Below, one piece after another: positions 36,572 to 45,070 of a DNA stretch of 63,267 nt (position 1 is its first letter; the number at the start of each line of letters is the position of its first letter). This DNA is from Planctomycetes bacterium GWF2_41_51 (GTDB lineage Bacteria; Planctomycetota; Phycisphaerae; Sedimentisphaerales; UBA12454). The notes beneath the pieces are model-generated. The model was not told the origin of the DNA, did no database searches, and worked only from the letters and a program-made list of their open reading frames with translations. The stretch spans positions 1 to 63,267 of the forward strand of contig MHXZ01000076.1 in assembly GCA_001825665.1 (NCBI GenBank), read 5' to 3'. Made by a program: the position numbers and the translations under genes.

Positions 36572-36650
36572 TTTTTTTGGTGTCTTTGTGCCTTAGTGGC
36601 TATTATTTGATATTTAAATTTTTTTGTGTCTTTGTGTCTTGGTGGCTAAA
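36572..36650 (+). repeat. Two copies of a CTTTGTG...TGGTGGC repeat before kdsA
   Basis: Two similar 30-35 base units (36572-36605 and 36619-36650) each start with a T-run, have CTTTGTG phrases at a period near 8, and end TAGTGGCTA or TGGTGGCTA. The second ends 2 bases before the kdsA ATG. No other ribosome site is visible. Confidence 0.65.
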
Positions 36651-36652
36651 AT

Positions 36653-37468
36653 ATGTTCAACATCGGCAATATAAAAATCGAACCAAACGCCGGCCTCTTC
36701 ATCATCGCCGGCCCATGTGTCATTGAAACTCAGCAAATTTGTCTCGACATCGCCTCAAAGCTCGTCGACATCAGCAAAAAAACCGGCGTGCCCATAATCT
36801 TCAAAGCAAGTTTCGACAAAGCCAACCGCAGCAGCATCGAAAGTTTCCGCGGCCCCGGAATGGAAAAAGGCCTTGCCATCCTCGACCATATTAGAAAAAC
36901 AACATCGCTTCCGATTCTCACCGATGTTCACGAAGTTTCGCAGGTCTCCGCCGTCGCCGAAGTCGTTGACTGCCTGCAAATCCCCGCTTTCCTTTGCCGC
37001 CAGACTGACCTGCTCGCCGCCTGCGGAAGAACCGGAAAACCAATCAACGTAAAAAAGGGACAATTCATGTCCCCTGATGAAATGAAAAACGCCGTCGAGA
37101 AAATCCGTTCTACCGGCAATGAAAAAATTATGCTCACCGAACGCGGCACATTTTTCGGCTACAATCGTCTCGTCAATGATATGACTGCCATCCCCGCTAT
37201 GAAAAAATTCGGAGGGTGCCCTGTCATTTTCGACGCCACCCACAGCACCCAGCAGCCCGGCGGTCTTGGCAATGCCTCCGCAGGCTGCCCCGAAATGGCC
37301 CCCGTTCTCGCAAAAGCCGCTGTCGCCGCAGGAGCAGATGGTCTCTTCCTCGAAGTCCACACTGACCCAAAAAACGCAAAATCTGACGCCGCAACCGTTA
37401 TGCCTATCGAATGGCTTGAAAAATTAATTACACACTGCAAAAAGATTTACGAAATTGCCAAAAATTAA
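36653..37468 (+). CDS. kdsA: 3-deoxy-8-phosphooctulonate synthase (Kdo8P synthase)
   Basis: KdsA of 271 residues, which joins PEP and arabinose-5-phosphate to give Kdo-8-phosphate, the lipopolysaccharide core sugar. IAGPCVIE, FKASFDKANRSSIES, DVHEVSQV, QIPAFLCRQTDLL and FLEVHTDPKNAKSDA are all standard blocks. It indicates an LPS-bearing outer membrane. It stands as a single gene behind an unusual repeat region. Confidence 0.96.
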   Translation: MFNIGNIKIEPNAGLFIIAGPCVIETQQICLDIASKLVDISKKTGVPIIFKASFDKANRSSIESFRGPGMEKGLAILDHIRKTTSLPILTDVHEVSQVSAVAEVVDCLQIPAFLCRQTDLLAACGRTGKPINVKKGQFMSPDEMKNAVEKIRSTGNEKIMLTERGTFFGYNRLVNDMTAIPAMKKFGGCPVIFDATHSTQQPGGLGNASAGCPEMAPVLAKAAVAAGADGLFLEVHTDPKNAKSDAATVMPIEWLEKLITHCKKIYEIAKN

Positions 37469-37754
37469 AGATATTATACGTATTCAATCTGGGGCCTATA
37501 ATATTATTGATATTTCCAGTAATGCAATACTCTTTGCAAAAAGGGGTTACAGTTACATTAACATAGTATAATTTCACGACTTATTTTCAAATCTTTACAT
37601 CTCTCCTTAAAGTAAACATCGTTTAATGGCCGATAACTTCTATGGATTAACTCTCAAGACAAAAGAGATAAACTGCGTAAAACAGGTATTTTTCAAAAAA
37701 TTTAAGATTTTATTTATCGGCACTCCTTATTAGACCGATAATTATGAGGCAATG

Positions 37755-38021
37755 ATGTATTTAGGTTCGGACAGAAAAGTGCAGCAGAATTTAAGACAGC
37801 TCGTTCTAACGAAGGGTGCTGAAAAGTACGTCTTTCGCTACGAATCCGGCTGTGAAGATTCTTTGCTCGATGCACTTGTTATCCAGGCCAAAGATACAAG
37901 GACAAATTTTGATTGGTTTGACGCCGCTGTTTTGAGTTTCAAGCTCACACAGTCGCTGATTACCGAAGCGGACAAGTTATTAAGTGAAAAGGCTCCGCAA
38001 ATGACTGAGCCTTTAGAATAA
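37755..38021 (+). CDS. Small conserved hypothetical protein
   Basis: An 88-residue acidic protein with no signal peptide and no motif I can name. LGSDRKVQQNLRQLVLTKGA, FRYESGCEDSLLDAL and TNFDWFDAAVLSFKLTQSL read as a compact alpha/beta fold. Two ATG codons stand in tandem at 37752 and 37755; the GAGG at 37746-37749 favours the second. The 283 bases before it are AT-rich with no gene. Confidence 0.6.
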   Translation: MYLGSDRKVQQNLRQLVLTKGAEKYVFRYESGCEDSLLDALVIQAKDTRTNFDWFDAAVLSFKLTQSLITEADKLLSEKAPQMTEPLE

Positions 38022-38030
38022 AAAGTATCT

Positions 38031-38128
38031 ATACTGATTGTGATTGAATTGTCCCGTAATCCGCGGGTCAGATGCTTTCGAATATTAGTTATCTGTTCAA
38101 TCGCAAAATTTACCGCCCCCAAGGGTAT
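38031..38128 (+). repeat. Structured repeat element, copy B
   Basis: A 98-base homologue of the element at 29419-29520. The main stem joins 38039-38048 to 38095-38105. Relative to copy A, one C-G pair is replaced by U-A and another C-G by U-G, so pairing is preserved. The inner hairpin is CCCG/CGGG. It ends 32 bases before the xerC ATG, so a xerC transcript starting upstream would carry it. Confidence 0.65.
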
Positions 38129-38159
38129 CTTCGTCGTGATTTACGATATGGAGAAAAAA

Positions 38160-39152
38160 ATGGAAAACTGTTTGATTATCACGGAATTTCTCGATTACCT
38201 GAAATTTGAAAAGCATTTCTCTGAGCACACTGCAAAATGCTACAATGCGGACTTGGAACAGTTCTGCCGGTATATCACTGGCGACTCTGCACAGTCCGAC
38301 TGGCCCGGTTCAGATCATACTGCCGGCGGAGTGGCAACTCAAACTCAGACTAAAGTCGAACAGTTGCTTTTGGCTTTGACGACCGACACTGTCAGAGCAT
38401 ATATGGCTCATCTCAATGACAAACAATATTCGAAATCTACTTCCGCGAGAAAACTTGCAACTCTCAGAAGTTTTTACAAGTTTCTCGTAAAAAGAAATTA
38501 TCTTCAGGGCAATCCCGTCATTGCGGTAAGAACACCCAAGCAGGACAAACGCCTCCCGAAATTCCTCGAGTATGAACAGGTTAAAACCCTTCTCGAAACT
38601 CCCCCTGCCGACAGTTGGCTCGGCGCAAGAGACCGCGCTATCATGGAAACTCTCTATGGCACAGGTGTCAGAGTCAGCGAACTGGTTGGCCTCAATATTG
38701 AGGATGTTGACTTCCTCGGCGAAGTTCTGCATATCAGGGGAAAAGGCAAAAAAGAAAGAATTTCTCCGATTGGCTCATCGGCTTTGCAGTCGATTCAGCA
38801 TTATATGGAATTTAGAAACAGGCGTGCCCAGAACAACGCAAATTTCGATTCGAAAGTCCTCTTCGTAAACAAGCACGGCAAAAGACTCAGCACCAGAAGC
38901 GTCCGCAGAAAAATGGACAAGTACCTGAAAATGGCCGGCCTCGACCCTTCAATCAGCCCGCACACACTCAGACACAGCTTCGCGACTCATCTGCTCAATA
39001 ACGGCGCCGATTTAAGAAGCGTTCAGGAGCTTTTAGGCCATCAGTCTTTGTCAACAACCCAGATTTATACCCATCTGACCACAAAGAAACTCAAAGAAGT
39101 TTACGATGGTGCTCATCCTCGCGATGAACAGATAGAAAACCAAAACAGCTAA
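38160..39152 (+). CDS. xerC: Tyrosine recombinase XerC/XerD type
   Basis: A 330-residue tyrosine recombinase. The N-terminal SAM-like core-binding domain (FLDYLKFEKHFSEHTAKCYN) is followed by the catalytic domain: ETLYGTGVRVSELVGL (Arg), RGKGKKER (Lys), HTLRHSFATHLL (HxxR), LLGHQSLSTTQIYTHL (His and nucleophile Tyr). This is the form of chromosome dimer-resolving XerC/D. The frame is open from 38040 across repeat B, but the ATG at 38160 has GGAG at 38150-38153 and gives the usual N-terminus. A strong terminator follows. No dif-like site was identified. Confidence 0.92.
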   Translation: MENCLIITEFLDYLKFEKHFSEHTAKCYNADLEQFCRYITGDSAQSDWPGSDHTAGGVATQTQTKVEQLLLALTTDTVRAYMAHLNDKQYSKSTSARKLATLRSFYKFLVKRNYLQGNPVIAVRTPKQDKRLPKFLEYEQVKTLLETPPADSWLGARDRAIMETLYGTGVRVSELVGLNIEDVDFLGEVLHIRGKGKKERISPIGSSALQSIQHYMEFRNRRAQNNANFDSKVLFVNKHGKRLSTRSVRRKMDKYLKMAGLDPSISPHTLRHSFATHLLNNGADLRSVQELLGHQSLSTTQIYTHLTTKKLKEVYDGAHPRDEQIENQNS

Positions 39153-39155
39153 TCC

Positions 39156-39184
39156 AAAAACCCGCCTTTGTGCGGGTTTTTTTG
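39156..39184 (+). terminator. Terminator after xerC
   Basis: AAAAACCCGC (39156-39165) pairs with GCGGGTTTTT (39172-39181) across a 6-base loop, and the T-run continues to 39183. It is a classical rho-independent terminator 4 bases after the stop. Confidence 0.92.
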
Positions 39185-39213
39185 TAGCGTAGCGGAATAC
39201 ATCTCGTATGCGC

Positions 39214-39274
39214 TTTTTAATTAATTCCATCTTTTTTTTAATTAATTCCGCCTTTTTTGGAATTGATTCCGCCT
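39214..39274. repeat. Three tandem 21-base repeats
   Basis: TTTTTAATTAATTCCRYC-like units recur with exact 21-base spacing: ATTCC begins at 39224, 39245 and 39266. The third unit contains the palindrome GGAATTGATTCC. It lies between the xerC terminator and the sugar-transporter operon, in a stretch otherwise without genes. Confidence 0.7.
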
Positions 39275-39396
39275 TATTTATTTTTTCTGGAATCCTTCCT
39301 TCTATTCCTTATAATATAAAATAGTATAGGCCATTTGGCCGAATCCACAGTTTTTACTTTTGAGTTTTAACTTTAAACTTCTATATGGAGATTCAA

Positions 39397-40395
39397 ATGA
39401 GAAAAATATTATCTTTATTGTTCATCTTATCAATTGCATTCCTCACTTCCTGCTCAAAGCAAGCCCCCGTCGATAAATCCAAAATCACGATTGCCGTCAT
39501 TCCAAAAGGCACGACCCACGAATTCTGGAAATCCATCCATGCAGGCGCCGTCAGGGCATCGCAGGAATTGGATGTTGAAATTATCTGGAAAGGCCCTTTG
39601 AAGGAAGACGATAGGGAATCGCAAATTACAGTTGTCGAAGATTTTATTACAAGAGGCGTTTCAGGCATAGTCCTCGCTCCCCTTGATAACACCGCTCTAC
39701 GCCGTCCCGTCAGCGAAGCGACACGAGCAGGAATAAGCGTCGTCATTATCGATTCCGCTCTCGACAGCAATGACTTTGTCAGTTTCGTTTCAACCGATAA
39801 TTACATCGGCGGCCAAAAAGCCGGTGAGCATCTTGCAAAACTCCTCAACGGCAAAGGCAAAATTGCCGTCCTGCGTTATCAGGAAGGTTCCGCCAGTACA
39901 CAGCAGCGTGAAAAAGGCTTTCTCGATGCAATTGCCAAATACCCGGATATTCAGGTCGTCAGCGCAAACCAGTACGGCGGCGCGACAACTGAAACAGCGT
40001 ACAAGGCAAGCGAAAATCTTCTCGCTCCTCTTCGTAATGCCGACCAGGCTCTTTCGATAGATGGAATCTTTACCCCTAATGAATCAACTACCTTCGGAAT
40101 GCTCCGCGCATTGCAGGATAATGCCTTCGCAGGCAAAGTAAAATTTGTCGGCTTCGATAGCTCCGAAATGCTCGTCAAAGCTCTAAAGGAAGGACAGATT
40201 AACGCATTAATTTTGCAGGACCCTATGAATATGGGTTACCTCGGCGTCAAAACGATAGTCGCTCATCTCCGCGGAGAACCTATTGAAAAACAAATCGACA
40301 CAGGCTCCGTGGTCGCTGCACCCGAAAATATGAACGACCCGCACATCGATAAATTGCTCAATCCGGATTTTGCCAAATGGCTGACAACGAAATAA
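39397..40395 (+). CDS. Sugar ABC transporter substrate-binding lipoprotein
   Basis: A 332-residue periplasmic-binding-protein type I (ribose/LacI-like fold) lipoprotein. The lipobox is IAFLTSCSK, so it is probably lipid-anchored. VIPKGTTHEFWKSIHAGA, GIVLAPLDNTALRRPV, FVSTDNYIGGQKAGEHL and GIFTPNESTTFGML are the two-lobed sugar-binding blocks. The ATG at 39397 follows GGAG (39387-39390); the in-frame ATG at 39385 overlaps that site. It overlaps the ATPase gene by 19 bases. The sugar is unknown. Confidence 0.9.
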   Translation: MRKILSLLFILSIAFLTSCSKQAPVDKSKITIAVIPKGTTHEFWKSIHAGAVRASQELDVEIIWKGPLKEDDRESQITVVEDFITRGVSGIVLAPLDNTALRRPVSEATRAGISVVIIDSALDSNDFVSFVSTDNYIGGQKAGEHLAKLLNGKGKIAVLRYQEGSASTQQREKGFLDAIAKYPDIQVVSANQYGGATTETAYKASENLLAPLRNADQALSIDGIFTPNESTTFGMLRALQDNAFAGKVKFVGFDSSEMLVKALKEGQINALILQDPMNMGYLGVKTIVAHLRGEPIEKQIDTGSVVAAPENMNDPHIDKLLNPDFAKWLTTK

Positions 40396-41891
40396 AAACG
40401 CCTCCTGCTCTGCGGATGAACAACATTACAAAGGCCTTCGGCCCTACCGTCGCGCTCAATGATGTCAGCCTGAAAGTTAAGCCCGCCGAAGTCCACGCCC
40501 TCGTCGGTGAAAACGGCGCAGGCAAAAGTACACTGATGAAAATTCTTTCTAGTGTCCTCACTCCCGACACCGGCTCAATGGAGCTTTTCGGAAATCCTTA
40601 TTCCCCGAAAAATCCCATTGCCGCACGAAATCTCGGTATTGCGATGATTTATCAGGAGCTTTCGCTTGCCCCTGATTTAACCGTCGAAGAAAATCTCACC
40701 CTCGGCATAGAACCCAATTTCACAGGCATTTTGAAAACGAAAAAAATTAGACAGCTCGCTTTAGAAGCTCTCAAAGTTTTCAATCATCCCGAAATCCAGC
40801 CTCAATTAAAAGTCAGCAAACTCTCTGTCGCCGCCTGCCAGCTCGTTGAAATCGCACGCGCTCTTGTCGCAGGCTGCAAAATTCTTGTCCTCGATGAACC
40901 GACAAGCTCCCTTGCCGCCGGTGATGTAGAAAAACTTTTCGACCTGATTAAAAAACTGAAAAATCAGGGAATTGCAGTAATTTACATCTCGCATTTTCTT
41001 GAAGAAGTACGAAAAATAGCTGATACCGTTACCGTTCTCCGCGATGGCCAAATCGCCGCCTCGAATTTACCCGGCGTTACTTCGGAAGATAAAATAATTA
41101 ATTATATGGTCGGCAGAAAAATCGAACAGTTATACCCCCGCTCGAATCGAAACAAGGGAAAACTTGTTCTCGAAATTGAAAATTTTTCCGGAACCAAAAA
41201 ACCAATTGCCGCTTCGCTTAAATTGCATAGCGGCCAGGTGCTCGGAATTGCCGGCCTCGTCGGCGCAGGCAGAAGCGAGCTTCTAAGATGCATCTTCGGC
41301 CTCGAAAAAATCAGAAAAGGAAAAATTAAAATCGGCCTTTACCTCGGCCCCGCTTCCCCCCTGCGAAGATGGTATCAGGGCGCTGGCCTTTTAAGTGAAA
41401 ACCGCAAGGAAGAAGGCCTTGCCCTTTCAATGACAATCGCAGAAAACGTAACTATGTCTAAACTGCGTTCTTTCGGTCGTTTCGGCCTCGTTTGGCCCTC
41501 TCGTCAAAACCAGAATACTGGCAGATGGATTGACAAACTCGCGATTAAATGCGCAAGTCCCCTGCAGCGTGTTGATGAGCTTTCCGGCGGCAACCAGCAA
41601 AAAGTCGCTTTTGCTCGCCTGCTCGAACACAATGTCGATATACTCCTGCTCGATGAGCCGACAAGAGGCATTGACGTCGCCGCCAAAGTTGCTATTTACA
41701 AAATCATTGATGAGCTTGCGTGTGATAAAAATTCCCACAAAGCGATTTTAGTCGTCAGCAGTTATCTGCCCGAGCTTATGGGAATCTGCGACGATGTCTC
41801 CGTTATGTGCAAAGGCCGTCTCGGTCAAACTCACAATATTAATGAAATCAACGAACACAATTTAATGCAGGAAGCAATAGGAACTGCCTGA
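40377..41891 (+). CDS. Sugar ABC transporter ATP-binding protein (RbsA/MglA-like, two ABC domains)
   Basis: A 504-residue double ATPase of the carbohydrate uptake type 2 family. Domain 1 has Walker A GENGAGKST and Walker B ILVLDEPTSSL. Domain 2 has the degenerate Walker A GLVGAGRSE, signature LSGGNQQKVAFARLL and ILLLDEPTRGID. The first-domain signature is LSVAACQLVEIARAL, changed from the usual LSVGQQQ. The start lies inside the binding-protein gene; a second Met at 40416 is an alternative because neither has a clear ribosome site. It powers import with the permease at 41987. Confidence 0.9.
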   Translation: MADNEIKTPPALRMNNITKAFGPTVALNDVSLKVKPAEVHALVGENGAGKSTLMKILSSVLTPDTGSMELFGNPYSPKNPIAARNLGIAMIYQELSLAPDLTVEENLTLGIEPNFTGILKTKKIRQLALEALKVFNHPEIQPQLKVSKLSVAACQLVEIARALVAGCKILVLDEPTSSLAAGDVEKLFDLIKKLKNQGIAVIYISHFLEEVRKIADTVTVLRDGQIAASNLPGVTSEDKIINYMVGRKIEQLYPRSNRNKGKLVLEIENFSGTKKPIAASLKLHSGQVLGIAGLVGAGRSELLRCIFGLEKIRKGKIKIGLYLGPASPLRRWYQGAGLLSENRKEEGLALSMTIAENVTMSKLRSFGRFGLVWPSRQNQNTGRWIDKLAIKCASPLQRVDELSGGNQQKVAFARLLEHNVDILLLDEPTRGIDVAAKVAIYKIIDELACDKNSHKAILVVSSYLPELMGICDDVSVMCKGRLGQTHNINEINEHNLMQEAIGTA

Positions 41892-41892
41892 T

Positions 41893-41953
41893 GTCATTGC
41901 GAGGATTTTTTTGTGGCTTTAGACACAAAAATGACGAAGCAATCTCATTACCG
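41893..41953. repeat. REP-like element, TCATTGCGAGG...GAAGCAATCTC type
   Basis: Between the ATPase and permease genes lies TGTCATTGCGAGG, a TTTTTGTG/CACAAAAA stem (8 pairs), and GACGAAGCAATCTC. This is a REP-like phrase I recall from many unrelated environmental genomes. It interrupts an otherwise tight transporter operon. Confidence 0.65.
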
Positions 41954-41986
41954 TTTGACGAATGAAAATTTTTAAAGGTTAAATAT

Positions 41987-42943
41987 ATGAATGTGCCCCT
42001 TAAATGGTTAAATCGTTTCGGTCTTTTGCTTGCTTTATTAGCGATATATCTTCTATTTATCTTTATCGCCCCATCAAGTTTCTCGACAATGCGCAATCTT
42101 GAAACAATCGCCCGTCAAACCGTAATCGTCGGCATCGCCGCTATTGGAATGACATTCGTGATTATCTCCGGCGGGATTGATTTGTCAGTCGGCTCAATTG
42201 TCGCCTTCAGTTCTGTTTTCGTCGCATACTTTTTAAGCAAGACTCATTTTTCTCCTCTTCCTTCCGCCGTTTGTGCTGTTGCGGTTGGTTCTGCAATCGG
42301 TCTAATCTCCGGCTTTCTCATCACCCGTTTAAAAGTTGTCCCTTTTATCGTTACGCTCGGAATGATGCTTTTATGCCGCGGAGCAGCAAAAGGCATCGCA
42401 GGCGAGCAGAAGATCAACGCCCCCTACACCTGGCTAAATGAAGTCCTCGCTTCATTACCGCCCGAAAGAAGCTGGATGATTCTCTCCCCCGGCGTTTGGA
42501 TTTTTATTTTCCTCACACTCATTTTCGCTTTTATTCTAAGATATACCGTCTTCGGCCGCGCAACCGTCGCAATCGGCTCCAACGAACAAACCGCCCGTCT
42601 TTGCGGCATCGCCGTTGAACGCACAAAAGTTATTATTTACACATTAAGCGCACTTTTCGCTTCGATTGCCGGTGTTATGCAATTTTCACGTTTAACTGTC
42701 GGCGACCCCACCGTTGCAGTTGGTTTGGAATTGGATGTGATAGCCGCGGTGGTCATTGGCGGCGCAAGCCTTTCCGGCGGCCAGGGCACAATCTTCGGCT
42801 CGCTTATCGGCGCATTGATTATGACAATTATCCGCTCAGGCTGTACGCAGATGGGGCTTGAAAACTGGATTCAGGAAATTGTTACAGGTGCGATTATCAT
42901 TACCGCCGTCGCCCTCGATCGCCTCCGCCACCGAAAATCATAA
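41987..42943 (+). CDS. Sugar ABC transporter permease (RbsC-like)
   Basis: A 318-residue permease with 8-10 membrane segments. VIISGGIDLSVGSIVAFSSV is the hallmark of RbsC-type permeases, and VVIGGASLSGGQGTIFGSLIGAL is the EAA-like loop that meets the ATPase. FGRATVAIGSNEQTARLCGI lies between them. With the two upstream genes it forms a complete importer. It is separated from the ATPase by a REP-like element. Confidence 0.93.
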   Translation: MNVPLKWLNRFGLLLALLAIYLLFIFIAPSSFSTMRNLETIARQTVIVGIAAIGMTFVIISGGIDLSVGSIVAFSSVFVAYFLSKTHFSPLPSAVCAVAVGSAIGLISGFLITRLKVVPFIVTLGMMLLCRGAAKGIAGEQKINAPYTWLNEVLASLPPERSWMILSPGVWIFIFLTLIFAFILRYTVFGRATVAIGSNEQTARLCGIAVERTKVIIYTLSALFASIAGVMQFSRLTVGDPTVAVGLELDVIAAVVIGGASLSGGQGTIFGSLIGALIMTIIRSGCTQMGLENWIQEIVTGAIIITAVALDRLRHRKS

Positions 42944-42973
42944 GGCACCTCGAATAATTGCAAATCGTACCTC

Positions 42974-43037
42974 TGTCATTTCGACCGAAGTCCTGTGTAG
43001 CCTTGGCGGAGCAGGACGAAGTGGAGAAATCTTTTAA
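42974..43037. repeat. REP-like element, TCATTTCGACCGAAG...GGAGAAATCTTTT type
   Basis: TCATTTCGACCGAA is followed by the stem GTCCTG/CAGGAC (about 42989-43017) and then GAAGTGGAGAAATCTTTT. It lies between convergent genes (permease and CapD-like), where it may also help end transcription. The phrase is a third REP-like family known to me from many unrelated genomes. Confidence 0.65.
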
Positions 43038-43115
43038 AAAAATGTTTTTCCAATTTGCCCGAATCCGTCGATTTATCGAGGAGGTAATTTTTAGAGATTG
43101 CCTTAAATATTAAAT

Positions 43116-45059
43116 TTAATTGTTGTTTCCGTTGACTTTGTCGCCGATGTACTCCGGCACAATTTCTTTTATTGCGCCGACAATTTGTTTGTGATTTTGC
43201 AAATCTGCTATCGAGACAAGATTATTGATTTTTGCCAAAAGTGCTTCTCTGTTTAAAGGCGTATTTTTCTGCCAGACGCTTATCTTCGGATGCTTTGTCA
43301 GCACCATATCTTCGCCTTTTATCGAAAGCTCTTCGAAAAGTTTTTCACCCGGCCGAGTCCCCGAAAATACAATTTCAATATCTTCGCCCGGCCGAAACCC
43401 GCTCAGCGTAATAAGTTCTTTCGCAAGGTCAACGATTTTCACCGGCTCACCCATATCCAGCACAAATATTTCCCCGCCGTTACCCATCGTCGCCGCCTGC
43501 AAAACAAGCTGCGATGCCTCAGGTATCGTCATAAAATATCTTCGCATTTCAGGATGCGTAACCGTTACCGGCCCGCCTGCCGCGATTTGATTTTTAAATA
43601 TCGGCACAACCGACCCGTTCGACCCCAGCACATTTCCGAACCTCACCGTTACAAAAGATGTATTGCTCGTCCTGTCGAGGTCCTGAATATAAAGTTCCGA
43701 TATGCGTTTCGTCGACCCCATAATACTCGTCGGGTTCACAGCCTTATCGGTACTTATCATCACGAAACTTTCAGCCCCGAATTTATCCGATGCATCCGCA
43801 ACCGTCTTCGTCCCGATAATATTATTTTTGATCGCCTCGCCCGGATTGAGTTCCATCAATGGCACATGCTTATGAGCCGCCGCATGAATTACAACCTGCG
43901 GATGAAACTTTTCAAATATTTGTTCAACCCTTCTTTTATCCGTGATATCGCAGATTATCGCTTCCATCGCCACCTGCGGAAAACTTCTGCGAAGTTCTCT
44001 TTCGATAAAGAACAGCGAATTTTCCGCCTGCTCGACAAGCAGCAGCATCTGCGGCTGAAAATGACAAACCTGCCTGCACATTTCACTGCCGATAGACCCG
44101 CCCGCCCCCGTTACAAGGATAACCTTACCATCAAGCAATTCCCCGATAGTAGAAAGTTCAAGCTGCACAGCCTCGCGCCCCAAAAGGTCGTTAATCTCAA
44201 CGTCGCGAATTTGCGATACGCGAAATCTCCCGCTCGCGATATCCGCTATCGAAGGAACCGTTCTGAAACGCACCTTCGCGCCTTCGCAAAGCTGTACCAC
44301 TTTTCGCAATTGTTTCGCAGTTGCGCTCGGCATAGCGATTGCGATTTCTTCTATATTTTTTTCCTTGCAGACTGTCGGCAGTTCATCGACATTGCCCAAA
44401 ACAGGAATGCCATGAATATTAACGCCCCGTTTCGCAGGATCATCATCGATAAAACCAATAACATCGTACTGCTCGATTGGCATACGATGCAGTTCACGAA
44501 GCAATGATTCGCCCGCGTTTCCCGCTCCGACAATCAAAAATCTTTTCAGCTTGCCTGCCTGCTCAGTATGAAATTCCTCATGATAAAGCCGAACGGCCAT
44601 TCTCAATCCGCCCATCAGCACAATCGTCGCGAACATATCGAGAATAAAAACCGCCTGACTGAAAGTCGTAAATTCAAGCATATATTTTCTAAGCGGCTCA
44701 GCTGCCAGCAGTCCGAACCACAGAATTACAATAATCAGTGTGCTTATCAGCGATGCTTTGACTATCGCTAGCAGGTCTGTAATCCCAACATATCGCCACC
44801 ACCCCTGATATTGCTTGTACATCCCGAAAATCAGAAGCTTTATTATTACAAAAAACGGCAGCAGTTTCAGATATTGAAACCAAAACCAATCGGAACTGTA
44901 TTGCATATTATTTAGGAAGAAAAAAGCCATCAACAGGCTCAAACTGAACATCAAGATGTGCGCAGCAACAATATATTGCTTGCGGAAATGTAGCATTCCC
45001 CATCCTTTATCAGGCGTTACGGGGTCATCCTGTCCTGCGTTCTGGTTTTCTTCAGTCAT
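43116..45059 (-). CDS. Membrane NDP-sugar epimerase/dehydratase (CapD/PglF-like)
   Basis: A 647-residue protein with four N-terminal membrane helices (about 25-140), a first Rossmann domain (IVGAGNAGESLLREL, GFIDDDPAKRG) and a large extended SDR domain (LVTGAGGSIGSEMCRQ). Catalytic residues appear as VMISTDKAVNPTSIMGSTKRISE, where Met replaces Tyr, as is common in the PglF/CapD group. It makes UDP-4-keto-6-deoxy or epimerised amino sugars for surface polysaccharide. The gene at 45071 precedes it by 11 bases on the same strand. Confidence 0.92.
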   Translation of the reverse strand: MTEENQNAGQDDPVTPDKGWGMLHFRKQYIVAAHILMFSLSLLMAFFFLNNMQYSSDWFWFQYLKLLPFFVIIKLLIFGMYKQYQGWWRYVGITDLLAIVKASLISTLIIVILWFGLLAAEPLRKYMLEFTTFSQAVFILDMFATIVLMGGLRMAVRLYHEEFHTEQAGKLKRFLIVGAGNAGESLLRELHRMPIEQYDVIGFIDDDPAKRGVNIHGIPVLGNVDELPTVCKEKNIEEIAIAMPSATAKQLRKVVQLCEGAKVRFRTVPSIADIASGRFRVSQIRDVEINDLLGREAVQLELSTIGELLDGKVILVTGAGGSIGSEMCRQVCHFQPQMLLLVEQAENSLFFIERELRRSFPQVAMEAIICDITDKRRVEQIFEKFHPQVVIHAAAHKHVPLMELNPGEAIKNNIIGTKTVADASDKFGAESFVMISTDKAVNPTSIMGSTKRISELYIQDLDRTSNTSFVTVRFGNVLGSNGSVVPIFKNQIAAGGPVTVTHPEMRRYFMTIPEASQLVLQAATMGNGGEIFVLDMGEPVKIVDLAKELITLSGFRPGEDIEIVFSGTRPGEKLFEELSIKGEDMVLTKHPKISVWQKNTPLNREALLAKINNLVSIADLQNHKQIVGAIKEIVPEYIGDKVNGNNN

Positions 45060-45070
45060 ATTCTTTATGT

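Noticed and set aside
29419-39152. A mobile island bounded by the two structured repeats and carrying the XerC-type recombinase
   Set aside because: The content between the copies is core (leuS, kdsA, fmdB), the recombinase looks like housekeeping XerC/D, and the copies are diverged rather than identical as attachment sites would be.
43290-44507. A 405-residue open frame on the plus strand
   Set aside because: It lies entirely opposite the well-supported CapD-like gene, is extremely rich in Arg, His and Asn, and matches no family; it is a shadow frame.
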